Shown: positions 11,490-24,640 of the stretch, one piece after another
Layout of the letters: each line of letters opens with the position of its first letter
Position numbering within the stretch: the first letter of the stretch is position 1
Source: Trichoplusia ni
Taxonomy: Eukaryota > Arthropoda > Insecta > Lepidoptera > Noctuidae
Assembly: GCF_003590095.1 (NCBI RefSeq)
Contig: NW_020799994.1
Span: forward strand, 248,001-312,000
Reading direction: 5' to 3'
DNA: 64,000 nucleotides
Position numbers and translations under genes: made by a program
Notes under the pieces: generated by a model
Told to the model about the DNA's origin: nothing
Databases searched by the model: none
Seen by the model: the letters and a program-made list of their open reading frames with translations, nothing else

Positions 11490-14084
11490 ATGATGGACGG
11501 AAATGATTTAGTTACTGAAACTTCAAGAAGAGGTATTATTTCACAAGGTTGGACACGGATTTCTCAGGTAATTACTACTTTGGGGTTAATTTTTCAATTC
11601 CCATGCTATTTGAATAGATGACAGTACACTTACATACACCTATCTTTTTATGAGGTGTCATGTCTTCATGCCGCGAATTAGAAATATCATTAGATAGCAT
11701 TTATTTAGTCATGTTTTTAATGTCTCTTACTAATCATGCGGGTTATATTTAATAAACTAATTCAAATCTTCACACATTGATAATCATGTTAATAAGTAGT
11801 AGTACTCCTAAAGTTATGGAAAAAAATCATGAACATAGCTTCCTGATTAGAAACTTGTTAATAATTTATCAGAGCCATCAGAAAACTAAATTTCTGATGA
11901 CTTACAGAAATCAGACATGTCTTATCAGTTGATGAAAAATGTCTACCGTACCAATCTTGATTGTTTAAATTATTTTCTGAATATGATTGTATTTGTAGAT
12001 TGACAATAGTTATGAAATACTTGAACAGAAATAAAAGTAATGTTATTCATTCATCAACAGGTTTACCAAGGCACCTTAGATAAATGGACACCTCACACCA
12101 AATTTCGATGGGTTGGAAGTTTTGTACTGCTACTATTGTTTATGCTTAGAATATTCACAAAACAAGTGAGTTTTATTTATCTTATCTTACCACAGCATTA
12201 CAACATTTACTAACCATTACTGATAAGTGAACAGTATGATTGTCAAAAGTCATAAACGAGGAACCTAATAAATGTATTGTTTAATTTAATATGGTATCAG
12301 CAAAACACCATACAGCCAACTACTGAAACCTCTACCCGTGCTCATTACATGTTGTATTACAAAATAATGACAAAGTGATTATAAATTGACCACTTAGGGA
12401 CTGATAAATTATTACACAGTCAGAATGAGATTTTTAATGGACATGATACGATCAAGGTCCCATTAATAAGTGTTCTACCACATTGATTATAGAGTTAAAA
12501 ATTGTTTGTGCCAACTGATGGCTGCGGTCACATAAACATTAGATGACTATGCTGCCTTCACTGGGGACTAAATTAAAGAATTCCAAAAACAAAAATATGT
12601 GGAAGAGAACCATACTTGAGATTTGTGGTTTTGACAATATAAGTTATTGATAAATTAAATATGTTATAATAATGTTTCATTTTTTATTTTTCCAGGGGTG
12701 GTATATTGTCACTTACGCTCTGGGTATTTATCATTTGAACTTGTTTATTGCATTCCTAACTCCGAAGATTGATCCTGCTATGGACTTTGATGGTAATTTA
12801 TTTCTATTTTTATAGCTATAACCTGTATGATCTTTTCCATTTGCAACTACATTAACTATATCATATTTAAAGAAATTTGAACAGCCTTGAACTGAATATA
12901 ATGTAAGTTATATTTAACCAAAATTATAAATTCTGTACACATTAATATGCGAGTTTATCCAATTTATCTTAAAAATGCTTACATACTCAAGTACCAACAT
13001 AACAGTAATTAATTATTTGGCAATAATTCTAGGTGATGATGACAACGGTCCTGCATTGCCAACCAGAGCTACTGAGGAATTTAGACCATTTATTCGAAGA
13101 TTGCCAGAATTTAAATTTTGGCTCTCTGTTACCAAAAGCACATTGGTAGCTTTTTGCTGTACATTTATTGATGCTTTCAATATTCCAGTATTTTGGCCAA
13201 TTTTAGTCATGTATTTTATAACACTATTCTGTATTACCATGAAGAGACAAATCAAGGTAAACCCTTTCATTAATTTTTTATTACTTGTAAGTTTAATCCC
13301 TTTTTTTTGTCTGCTCTGTGTCATCTGAATCCTTTCTGTAAATTTTTTTAATTTAAACTGGTAGTTTAATTACTACCAGTTTAACTAATTTATAAACAAG
13401 TATATACAGTAACTTCAGGCAAGTATCGCGCGAACTTCCGTCGATAACAGTAATATGTGATGTTAAAAGAATTAAAGACAGGATTGCAACGACATAGAGC
13501 CGACTGATATAATATATTTAACTAACCAACCACCAGTAAATATTTTTTTGAATGCACCAATAACCAAATTTTATGTTTTTCAATATTCTGATAATCTCAT
13601 TAGGTGGCAGAAGTTTATTAACGTCGCTATTAAGCTCTTTTTTTATTGATTTCTATGAATTATTATTAACTAATTATTACAACTTACCAAAGTAAATTGT
13701 AACTAAAACAATGAAAACGGTTCAATGTGAAGCCTTAGAAAAACAAGTAACTTATGTTTCGTTCAGCCTTACTTACACATACATCATAGTAGACTACTTT
13801 CTTGAAGTCATTCCCATTACTCATCGATTCCTAATCGTTTGCATGACCGCGATCAAACTTGCTTCATCGCCACTGAAAATATATCTTTTTATTTTTTGTA
13901 GCATAAATTTGTGAAAGAAATATATATCTACGTAAACAGTTTCGGTCCGTAAAATATCATGAAATATTTACAATGAACTAATTGTCTTTTTTTTCCACAG
14001 CATATGATCAAGTACCGGTATTTACCATTTACTCACAGCAAACCAAAGTACAAAACTGTTGATTCCTCTGTGACTGTGAACTGA
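11490..14084 (+). CDS. Rer1: Rer1, Golgi-to-ER retrieval receptor
   Basis: Exons 11490-11567, 12061-12165, 12696-12792, 13033-13256 and 14001-14084 give 195 residues, the usual family length (about 190-200). The protein is a four-pass membrane protein of the early Golgi that retrieves ER membrane proteins and unassembled subunits through their transmembrane segments. Diagnostic stretches are VYQGTLDKWTPHTKFRWVGS, GWYIVTYALGIYHLNLFIAF, a FRPFIRRLPEFKFW block before the second hydrophobic hairpin (KSTLVAFCCTF...WPILVMYFITLF), and the basic segment KRQIKHMIKYRYLPFTHSKP. The start is the first of two tandem ATGs. All introns are GT-AG with matching phases. The short intron-free N-terminus (MMDGNDLVTE...) is variable in the family. 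Confidence 0.95.
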
Positions 14085-14460
14085 CGACATGAGAACCTTG
14101 AAGAGTCTTAGTTTAATTAACTTAAAAACTGTTGTATGCAAATATTTCTAGAAATACAGTTTTTATTGTATGTTTCCTCATGTTTAAGTTATTTTTATGA
14201 TAATATATTATGTTAAGTAAATGATTTAACTCATGCAAACACGTTTTTTCAAAGTTGTTGCGGTACAGTAAAAAAGAATGATAATATATTGTTAAATGTC
14301 AGTAAGGTTTATTTCTTCACTAAATCTCTCAAACTCTAACCTTAATATATAGCGACATCCATATCTGAGAATATTGTAATATAATTATTTAATGTGTGAA
14401 CTGCACTCAAGAGTTAATTTTGCAAGTGTCCACAAACTGAAATAAAAATAATAATATTTT
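14085..14460 (+). other. Rer1 3' UTR with poly(A) signal
   Basis: Noncoding. AATAAA at 14441-14446 is the best candidate poly(A) signal. Confidence 0.5.
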
Positions 14461-17400
14461 CCGATGTAAATATTTATCTTCTTCATATTAGCCTACACCC
14501 ATTAATTTATTTTTATTAAGTAGAAGTTTTAAACTTTAGTAAGTATTAGCCCAATAAAAGAAATCACACGCGTTATCGTAAAAAGTTGAATATTTGTACA
14601 AAAAAATTTTACTTTAAAAATAATCACGGGTTCTTTCGTTCTATCTACCATGAAACAAGTAATTTAATTATATTTTTGGTAGAAAGTATGAACTTATATT
14701 GGAAGTAATACCTTATACAACTGTTTTTTGAAGAATAGGTCAATAGTTCTTTGTAATGACCCTTTCTTATAATTTAAAATGGGGTGAATAATATATTGTA
14801 TATATGTGGGTATTCATTAATTTAATAATAACCTATAGGATATTATAGAAATAATGAAAACAATTGAGCACCTATCGTGATGTGTGAAACTGCCGATGCT
14901 GATGTTACTTAGCAAATTTAATTTGTTGAATAGTTTTACTATATTAATTTATAAAAAACGCAGATACAAATACAAATTTATGCAGTCACAACAAAGAAGA
15001 CTAGGTTTCAGCCTGGCCATTTTCAAATATTTAGCAACATGCACAAATTTAGCGTTCTTCTCAAATATATGGGATACGCCTGTGGACATGTCCGAGCAAT
15101 GTTAGTTTTCCTGTAAAAGGTCTTCCCAAGCTAAAAGGGGTAATATAAATAATAACATTCAATATTTATCCTATTTATTTTAGGTGTTTTTTTTTCGTAT
15201 CGATTAAAGATTTACTCTTGTATAGCAAATTGCGAAAATATTAGTGTATTTCTGATGCTTTTTATATCACTACTTTACTTCTTCAATCCTAGCTGACAAT
15301 TTGTGATAGCGGTAATTTGGAGAGATGTAGAATAGTAGTTATCCTAAAAAATATGTCTAAGTGGGGACAATAGGGTGCTCAATAAATGGTGTGTCTGATG
15401 AACTGCGAGTAACACCATAGGGCGCATACACTATGTTAAATTTGTACTAACTCTGTTGGCTACATAATCTATTCTTTATTGAGACGACGTTCGTGTCCCA
15501 AAGACTAATGAAGCTGTGAATAAAGTAATAATACGGTTATAAATAATTCTGTTGTGAGATATTGTTGCTTAAACAACTTTTTATATTCTTGTTGCTTATG
15601 ATACAATAGGATAAGATAAAATGGTTTTAAAACAAAGAAGCTAAGCATAAAACGCAGCTATACACTTTCTTCCATCTTGTTGTATAATCTAAAGGCATCC
15701 ATGGAAACCATCTAAGAATGCTGCTAGGTGAGAATTCCTGGCTAACTGCAACACTTACTTAGTGGCTAATTATAGAACACTTCTAATTACAGTCAAATAA
15801 CATAGAAGCCCAGTTTAGTGATAAAAATAGATTTCGGTCTCTTATAATACTAAACAATTGTAAGGTACATGCATATTGTATCCCTGAAATAAAATGTATA
15901 AATAGTCGCTACTGTGATAAAAATAATGTTGGTAGGTATGTATCTAGCTGTTGTTTGGGCAGCAGCCCGATAACTAACTATAGTGCGAGTCTAGTGGCTG
16001 ACCCACATTATCAGAATCGACATCAATTTGTAGGTCTATTCTACGAGTACAATTTTATTGTTAAAGTGCCATTCACAAAGGTAGGAGTTGAACTTTCATG
16101 TTGGTCAGGTACTGAAAGTTTTGAAAACTTTCATTGATATTTGATACTCTTGACTTGCTTACGAAAGCTCATGTCACGTCCATAATTAATTAAAAATAGG
16201 GTATGACAACATACAAATCAGGACGTGCCAGTGTTAATCACTATAACGCGGGATATCCGGTGACAGTTTAATAAGGCAAACTTATTTTTACACTGATTGT
16301 AGCGTGCAAAAGTTATTTAACGTTATTTTTCCTAATACCATTTGAATCGGGTTGGGATTGGTAAGAACGGAAGCCTATTATTGAGGCCCTGCTGTCTAGA
16401 CTGAGTTTCAGGAATCGTGATAGATGGGTAGTTAAAAATCCCAAATGATATATTTATGATGCGGCGATAAGAAATAATGAAAATAAACATAAGGTTAAGC
16501 AACCTTCTGACCAATATTTTTTGTAAATTTGTTTTTGTGTGTGTGTTGCGAGTCCTACTCGCACTTAAAGAGTTCTATCTATACTCTATACTAATATATA
16601 AAGCTGAAGAGTTTGTTTGTTTGAACGCACTAATCTCAGGAACTACTGGTCCAAATCGAAAAATTATTTTTGTGTTGAATAGACCATTCATCGAGGAAGG
16701 CTTTAGGCTATAAACCATCACGCTGCGACTAATAGGAGCTAAGATACAATGGAAAATGTGAAAAAAAAACCGGGCAGGTATACATGAATCATAACTTATA
16801 TCTTCTACCCACGGGGACGAAGTCGCGGGCAACAGCTAGTTTAGTATACGCAGAACAAATACGGTAAATGAATAGTAGATGAGTAATGCAAAGCTCCGGT
16901 CTCTGTCGGATCTGCTCTCGACTCTGGGCTAGAGTCGAGATCGTTAGGTCTTGGTTCAACGAACGTCTAAAAGAGATTGTTCCTAGAACGACTCTCAAAA
17001 ACAAACAGCAGAGAGCCAGTGACAAATTAATAGTGAGTATCCTGGCAATAGTAGGCAAAAATGGTATTAACGAATTCAAATTGACCAGGCCTTGGGAAAG
17101 GCTAAGTAAATAAGTTTGAAGGTAAAATACAAATATTTTTGGCTATGCAACGCTCTTACAACATTCCAAGATTGGTGTCTTATAATAAGAACTTATTGCC
17201 TGCGTAGCGCAACTATAGACTCCACTGTGTGCACTGGTGTATCTGGTGCCCACTACTACTCAGACCACAAGACTACTCGTGGAAGCCTTAGAAAAGAATA
17301 ATAAAGAGCAACACAAGCCCTTCTCCTGAACTTTCTAGGAATTATTATTAACAACGATAATGAATACGATATTCGGTTTTCATTAGACTTTCAATTGTAG

Positions 17401-18970
17401 ACATTCTCAAAACCCTTAAAATTTAATGAGGTAAATTTGGGCAATACGCGGAAGAATACTTGTCGTTGAAAAAATGGATTTTGGTTTATAGATCGCTGGT
17501 AGAATTCATACAAGCGTCTAGCGGTGCGGCGATGTCCCGAAATTCTGTGGATGTTAAAGAATAAACAAGTAATAAATCTGCCTACACCTTATTGTAGATA
17601 CTTATCTCATCATAGGTGGATTTCGCTGGTCAATACCCAACGCTTAACTAATATAAAATCGTGATGAATGAATGATAAGTTTTTTAAGGATTTGGGTTTG
17701 TATCATCGCTCGAAATAAAAATTCTTACTGCTTACTGATAAACCTTTAGACCTCCGGAGCAAGAAGCGCTAACAGGTAGACGTAATAAGGATAACAATTC
17801 AAATTAAGCCATCATCGAAAATCATACCTTCTTTTTATTTCAACAGATCAAACAAATGTATACAATTCGCATGCAATGAGGTAACTTCTGACTGAAATAT
17901 TGTTCTACATTTTTGCAAAGAATTTACAGTCAATTTTTTATGGTCTTACGAGTTAATTATAATTTACTGTTACCTTGTGGACCTTTTATGGGAATCCTTA
18001 ATTTTATTTTCCAAATATAATTTTGTTTTATCTTATGGCAACACCTACTAGAGAAATTTGGGCGTAGCCAAAAAACTCTAAAGACTTGAAATATGGCTAA
18101 ATTATTTTAAGGCTTATACATTATAATATTATAACTTTACAGAAGCTGACAGTAGCTTTTAAGTGACTCCTTCTTTTGTTCACATTGCAGAAAAAATATT
18201 TGTATTAATTTTTGGAAATTTGTAATACAAATATATTAATATTATAAACATTGTAACAATATCTACTTTATATTTAAATTCAAATTTGTGACACCCAAAC
18301 ATCATTAGTTACAAGATAAGGCTAGGTATGCAATAGTATGCACTGTTGGAGATCAGTTAGAAAATTATGAAGGCACAAAAAAACGCTACAGTGAACCTGC
18401 ACATCTAACGCATCTAATCAGCACAGTATAATTCAAATATGTTTTTTCTATCTGTTTGCACCAATAAGATTCCAATATTTTATAGACACAAATTCTAATT
18501 CTTCAAATTTATTTATTTAGAAAGCCGTGGATTTGCAATTTAGTAATATTTTGTATAAGCATTTGCTTGTAAAATTATTGAGTTATTTTTAATTTCCCAT
18601 ATCGTAATTATCGACTTAAATTAAAAATAAATCATTAGTTATTTAAATTGTTTCTAATAAGATTTTCAGAACTTTAATTATTTGCACAAACATCATACTC
18701 CTGTATGGTTTATTTAAAGAACATACATACTGGCAACTGTTCCTTAAATTACCAGTGTTACTATTTAATGATATTTTCAAAAGTAATAAAACGCGCTCGA
18801 TATCCCTGTTTATTTTATTGACCACTCGCCAGATGTCTGCGCATTGTTTTCCAGTGCGCAGTAGTTTCTCTGTCGTGAAATCGGGATTCTGTTTTAGTAT
18901 TATATCTATTCTGCCATTTTGAAAATAGTGGCGTGTATGGATTAGACCTAGTGTTTTTTATGTGACAAAT
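14461..18970. other. Intergenic DNA between Rer1 and calcineurin A
   Basis: AT-rich with no credible coding exon. It contains the Helitron-like repeat at 16585-16840 and a mildly GC-richer patch at about 16890-17300 that I cannot identify. The calcineurin promoter and 5' UTR presumably lie in the last few hundred bases. Confidence 0.5.
16585..16840 (+). mobile_element. Helitron-like Lep1 repeat, complete
   Basis: It begins TCTATACTAATATATAAAGC and ends GTCGCGGGCAACAGCTAGT, about 256 bp, without terminal inverted repeats or coding capacity. The same element recurs at 38987-39219 and, reversed, at 1-172, with high but imperfect identity. It is a non-autonomous rolling-circle type insertion typical of Lepidoptera. 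Confidence 0.8.
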
Positions 18971-20458
18971 ATGTCCGGGAGCAATGATAAAGTGTCGACT
19001 ACGCAGCGTATGATCCAAAGTGTTGCTTTCCCTCCCAGTCGCAAGCTCACTGTATCGGAAGTATTCGATGAAAAAAGTGGAAAGCCACTACCTGAAGTGT
19101 TGAAGCAACATTTTATCTTAGAAGGTCGGATCGAGGAAAATGCAGCTTTACGAATCATCCAAGATGGTGCCACCTTATTACGATCAGAAAAAACTATGAT
19201 TGAGATCGATTCACCGGTGACTGTGTGCGGAGACGTCCATGGCCAATTTTATGATTTGATGAAACTGTTCGAGGTGGGAGGCTCTCCCTCTTGTACCAAG
19301 TATTTATTCTTAGGTGATTATGTCGACCGAGGTTATTTCAGTATAGAATGTGTTCTTTACCTCTGGGCTTTGAAATTGTGTTACCCGAAGACGTTATTCC
19401 TATTACGCGGTAATCACGAATGCCGACATTTGACAGAGTATTTCACTTTCAAACAAGAATGCAAAATCAAATATTCTGAGAAAGTGTATGATGCATGTAT
19501 GGACGCCTTTGACTGCTTACCTCTTGCTGCCCTCATGAACCAGCAATTCCTATGTGTGCACGGTGGTCTATCCCCTGAGATCAACAGCTTAGATGATATT
19601 CGTAAACTAGATAGATTCAAAGAACCACCTGCATTTGGAGCTATGTGTGACCTGCTCTGGTCTGACCCATTGGAAGACTTTGGCAATGAAAAAAATGCAG
19701 AACATTTCTCGCACAACTCAGTCAGAGGTTGTTCATATTTCTACAGCTATGCAGCTTGTTGTGATTTCCTACAAAGAAACAATTTACTATCTATCATACG
19801 CGCTCATGAAGCTCAAGATGCTGGTTACCGGATGTATCGTAAGAGCCAGACCACTGGATTCCCCAGTCTTATTACTATTTTCTCTGCACCTAACTACTTG
19901 GATGTTTATAATAATAAAGCTGCTGTTCTGAAGTATGAGAACAATGTTATGAATATCAGACAGTTCAACTGCTCTCCACACCCATATTGGTTGCCCAACT
20001 TCATGGATGTCTTTACCTGGTCTCTTCCATTTGTTGGTGAAAAGGTGACAGAAATGCTGGTCAATGTTTTGAATATTTGTTCTGATGATGAGCTGATGTC
20101 TGAGGGAGATGATGCACTGGAGGAAGCCAATCTCAGAAAAGAAGTCATCCGTAACAAGATTCGTGCTATTGGCAAAATGGCTCATGTGTTCTCTGTGCTT
20201 CGTGAGGAAAGTGAATCTGTTTTGCAGTTGAAAGGGCTCACTCCCACTGGTGCCTTACCATTGGGTGCACTTTCTGGTGGTAAAACTTCTCTCAAGAATG
20301 CTCTGCAGGGCTTCTCTCCAAACCACAAGATAACATCGTTCGCTGAAGCCAAAGGGCTGGATGCTATCAATGAGCGTATGCCACCCAGACGTGATGGCCA
20401 ACGTACACCTGATGCACAGGAAAAGAAGCCGCATGTAAACAGCAACGCACATTCGTGA
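18971..20458 (+). CDS. CanA: Calcineurin A, Ca2+/calmodulin-dependent phosphatase (PP2B) catalytic subunit
   Basis: A single uninterrupted frame of 495 residues. The upstream GTG at 18962 is in frame but the first ATG is 18971 (MSGSND). All metallophosphatase motifs are present: GDVHG 87-91, GDYVDRG 115-121, GNHE 147-150, His197 (VHGG) and His279 (RAHE). The SAPNYLDVYNN loop is intact at 305-315. The calcineurin B-binding helix follows (about 340-365), then the calmodulin-binding segment (about 386-405, RKEVIRNKIRAIGK) and the autoinhibitory segment (about 454-473, ITSFAEAKGLDAINERMPPR). It should therefore be fully regulated. The enzyme dephosphorylates NFAT-type and other substrates on calcium signals. 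The absence of introns in about 1.5 kb, amid genes cut into exons of about 100-250 bp, suggests a retrogene origin or wholesale intron loss. Nothing is broken. AATAAA is at 20691-20696. Confidence 0.96.
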   Translation: MSGSNDKVSTTQRMIQSVAFPPSRKLTVSEVFDEKSGKPLPEVLKQHFILEGRIEENAALRIIQDGATLLRSEKTMIEIDSPVTVCGDVHGQFYDLMKLFEVGGSPSCTKYLFLGDYVDRGYFSIECVLYLWALKLCYPKTLFLLRGNHECRHLTEYFTFKQECKIKYSEKVYDACMDAFDCLPLAALMNQQFLCVHGGLSPEINSLDDIRKLDRFKEPPAFGAMCDLLWSDPLEDFGNEKNAEHFSHNSVRGCSYFYSYAACCDFLQRNNLLSIIRAHEAQDAGYRMYRKSQTTGFPSLITIFSAPNYLDVYNNKAAVLKYENNVMNIRQFNCSPHPYWLPNFMDVFTWSLPFVGEKVTEMLVNVLNICSDDELMSEGDDALEEANLRKEVIRNKIRAIGKMAHVFSVLREESESVLQLKGLTPTGALPLGALSGGKTSLKNALQGFSPNHKITSFAEAKGLDAINERMPPRRDGQRTPDAQEKKPHVNSNAHS

Positions 20459-23400
20459 AGTGCTAGCTTCTACTTCTCTTCGATCCTTACATTTTGATCC
20501 ACAATTATAGTGGTAGTGAAATATGTGTGAAGGAGACTCAGCTTTTGGAATGATATTTCACATTCATAATAACTAGGTGGATTTGAAGGGAATTGTCATT
20601 ATAGATACAAAATATTTTTAAATTTGGATTTAACTTTTTTTCAATAGTTGAAGTTAAAATTTCTCTTAAGATATTACGTCTCGATATTTAAATAAAATAT
20701 GTCAGATCTGCAGGCAACAAATTTATTTAGTCAATTAAATATTAAGGTATGCACATTTATTTATAATGCGCTGCACTGTTTAATTTTTGGTAATGTAATT
20801 TTAAATTTTTCATATGAAAAGACATGATATTGTAATGTAAATTAATTCAGATTGTCTACTTATACTCTACCTTGTTATCTACATTAGTGAAAATTAGACA
20901 TGTCTATAATTTTCAAAGCATAATTAGCTGTGATATTAAGCGAAGATCAATGTATTATTTAATAGCAATCTGCTAGTGGAGTACAGGCATGTTCATTGGC
21001 TAATCATGCATTGAAATCTGTATAATAAGTGGAGAAGTTCTCAGCTTGGGCGTGTCTTTATATTCTATTAAGTAATAAAATTAATTATGTACTATAGTGT
21101 GCAGCACATGGTGTGTTGTTGCCGTGCGTGTGTGCTGTGTAAATATGCCTTGTGCGTACACACACGTTATTGCAGCTTTTACACTTGAGATAAATATTAC
21201 TCTCTTTAATATCTTTGCTACAAGTTGTACTTAATTGTATTTTATTGTACAAAATATATTAAAATTACTATCTATGAAATATTACTTAAAATAATTATAA
21301 TAATATTTGGGTGTATGCTGGCCCCTTGTTGCCTGCATGCAGCTGAACTTGTATGCTGGAACATCACATATTAAAGTCTCTTAGCCATAATGTTTCGGTA
21401 TATAAGGTGTAGTGGCTGGTCTAATTGCAGATTTTCTTACAGCTTCTATTCCAAATTCACTTAAATAATAAAGTAAGGTTTAATGACCTATTATGCACTG
21501 TTGGAAAATCTCTTTTGGTCTGCCAAATAATCATTAATTGATGCAATAAGTTCATATTGTGAATACTAAAAGTGGCTTACATCATTTTCAAAGTCAGTAC
21601 TAAGTATTTTATCTCAATTCAGTGTGTAGTCCTTCATATGTTCTGTACTTTTAAATAAATTTTACCTATGTAAAAAACTAACAATATATTTAATTTTATT
21701 TTGTACTAATCATGGGAAGTGTTGTTTTATCCTTAAAAATATATTAACATTGAGCTCCATAATATTATGGTTTCAATAAGTCCTTCGCGCGTAGAACAAA
21801 GACACTAACTAGAAATATGTATTCAGATAAGATATGGTTGAGAGTGCCTATAGGGCGTGAAGCATGAGTACCTACACTGTACTGTACAGCACATTGTCAT
21901 CAGTGTAGTCATACAGTAAATTATACTTCCATTTGAATATTGTTCTAGTAATACATAAATCGTGACATTTTTACATAATCGGGCAATGTCTCACGTACAG
22001 TAAGATTTAACAACCGCGCAGGGCAATGTGGACAATAACGATCCTAAACGCGAGCGCGCGAATATCTTAATGCTGTAACCTTGAAGTAGATGGAGTCTGT
22101 TGTTATGCTAAGCATCATCCATTTACATTAGCAATGTTCTTCGGTTTAGTATTTGTCAAATTAAAAATGAACACTGCTTCTATCTACCTACTATACATTT
22201 TTAAATAATATATTATTTGTCAGATAGTAGAAGTGAAACGAAACCGTAAATAGAGTGAATAGATAAATCGAGACATTATTAATACATTACAAATTTCTCG
22301 ATTACCTATACATAATTGTCTGTTGCGAACAAATCCTAATGTTTTTAATAAATTATAATCAACCGTTCAGAGCTTATTTTTAACTAACTACCTATGTAAT
22401 AAAAAGTTGAAATCTCATTAAAGTTTTGTCTTGAAATCACCCGTTGCATCTTTTTTCACACCCGTTTTTGAGCGATGTTATCGATCGAATCCAGTCTAGT
22501 TGATTGGTTAGTCGTACATTATATGACAGAACTTTATACCTTGGTAACCTTTTTATATAAATTACAATAGATACACAAATATTTGTACTCAATACAGGAT
22601 TGTGCAACTTTTAAAACTGTCTTGCTGTAGTGCCAGTCCTCGTGTCATTATTTGACTTTAGTATCTGCTCAGAATAAACTTTGCGTTTACGAGATTCCAA
22701 TACACTACACTCGAAATAATACATTACTTCATGCACTACCTATTGTTACAATCCTACGGTTACACAAATTCAGAGATTCTATGATCACATAATACCATTA
22801 CCAAGTACCTATTCAAAGTATTCAAACCATTAAATGAGATTATGAGGGCAATGACATTTTTGATTTCACGATGTCAAACTACTGGCACCGGTAACTTTCT
22901 ACTAAAAGTACCTACCTACTTTTAATTTTCATTTTTGTCGAATGATATGAAGGTAGGTTCTTATACCCGAAGCTGGATGCAGCGCACTAACTCACATTTG
23001 ACACTGTAAGTATATCCTTGTATTGGTATCTATTACCTACAATATTAGCATCCTTCAAAGTTGTTAGTCATTATTAGAATCAACGCCACTGCCAAATTCG
23101 TTGTATTTTTTATAAATTCTAAACTATTCGTTACGAATAGAGCTTAGTATGCAGTAGGTAGATATATGTACAAAATCATTTCAACTTAGATGTCTACTAA
23201 AAGAGTTAGGTAAGCGAGCATTTAAGTAGTTTATCCTGTATTTTCCCTTGTAACCTCGCTATCGTATTCAAATTTAATCTTTTTATAACATAAGCGAATC
23301 TAAAACCTAAAACTTAGGTCGAATTGAAGCAACTGTGCGTGACAGTTGCGGCTACCCCAAATAAAAGAATTATAAACCGTTCGATTCTAACAGCTGAAAT

Positions 23401-23846
23401 CCGGTTAATCAGATGTAAACATTCCTCATTGGCTGTGCCGTTATCACGTAAAAAAGGGGTCCTGAGTTTATTTTATACGAAATAATATTGTTGGTGGGCT
23501 AATAACTCTAGCGAGGCACTGTGCAATCGTGAATAAAAGATTTAGATATAGGTACTTATTGCTCTCTGATTTACTAATAGTGATCGTCTTAAGTTGACTT
23601 GGTCAACAAACAATACATTTTAATGCTTTTCAGCATTCAATTCAATTTTAATTAAACGTAAAAAAAAGTAATTTTAATTAAACGTAAAGTTGGCATATTT
23701 GAAGAAGCAATATTAATTTCTGCTACTCGTCAGTCGCCAGTTTTGTAGTAAGTTTCTCTATTAAAATTTCCATTTCAGTCTAAGATATCTGTTTAACAAA
23801 CTGTTAGTCTTGCTACTTACTGCAAACCTAAAATATTAATAGCTGT

Positions 23847-23943
23847 GTAACGTACTAATGTGTTTTTATGAGTTAATGGGTTCCTGTCGTATTCATAAAT
23901 GTACGAATGCGACAAGAACCCACTAAAAGTACGTTAACGTAAA
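23847..23943. repeat. Imperfect hairpin of about 100 nt
   Basis: GGGTTCCTGTCGTATTC (about 23879-23895) pairs with GAATGCGACAAGAACCC downstream at 15 of 17 positions over a loop of about 10 nt. Outer segments AACGTAC and GTACGTT extend the pairing with bulges. It could be a tiny MITE or a small-RNA precursor; sequence alone does not decide. Confidence 0.5.
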
Positions 23944-24489
23944 GAACTTAATACAAGTAGTTACGCAGATATTACTACAAATAAGTAAGTACCTAGGTAG
24001 GTATAAAAATAGCTATAGCAAAGCAGATTGACTAAGTAATAAAAGTGACAAGTCGACCTCTCACACTGCGCACCCTCTCTGCGCCTATCGCTCTCTCCTG
24101 ATGCCAATCCTTACTTTATGAATAAGGACGTGTGGGTCGTTGCGTAACGCAGATCAGATAGATCATCGCATGAAATGTTTATATGTTTTACAGTTACAGC
24201 TTTTTCAGAAATACTTTTCACAAGCATATAAGTATATTTATTTAATTCGCTAAACTGGTACCAAAGACTTACTCGAATATTTTGAGTTAACAATGTGACT
24301 TTTATAACCTTTTTGAGAATATACTTTTTACACAGTTAACATACTTAGCGTGACTTTGTTATAACACAGATACAACGTAGGATTTTTTTAAATCAAACTA
24401 TCTGCCTCCCTTTCTCATCCTTACAGTGATATCTCGTAAGCTATTCGCTAAATTAAATAATGAGAAAAATAAAAAAATCTACCCGTTTT

Positions 24490-24640
24490 TGTAACAATTT
24501 TCATTGCACTTCTCCTTCTATTGATGATAGCGTGATGGTATATAGCCACAGTCTGTTCTAAATATGAGCTATCTATATTTATTTAAATCATACCAGTAGG
24601 TAGTCCTAGAGATTAGCTCGTTCAAAGAAATAACAAATGC
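24490..24640 (-). mobile_element. Degenerate Helitron-like repeat remnant
   Basis: The segment keeps GATAGCGTGATGGTATATAGCC and GAGATTAGCTCGTTCAAA, which correspond to the minus-strand copy at 1-172. Both ends are lost and the middle is diverged, so it is an old insertion. Confidence 0.55.

Noticed and set aside
18962..18970. Upstream in-frame start of calcineurin A at 18962
   Set aside because: The codon is GTG; the first ATG of the frame is 18971.
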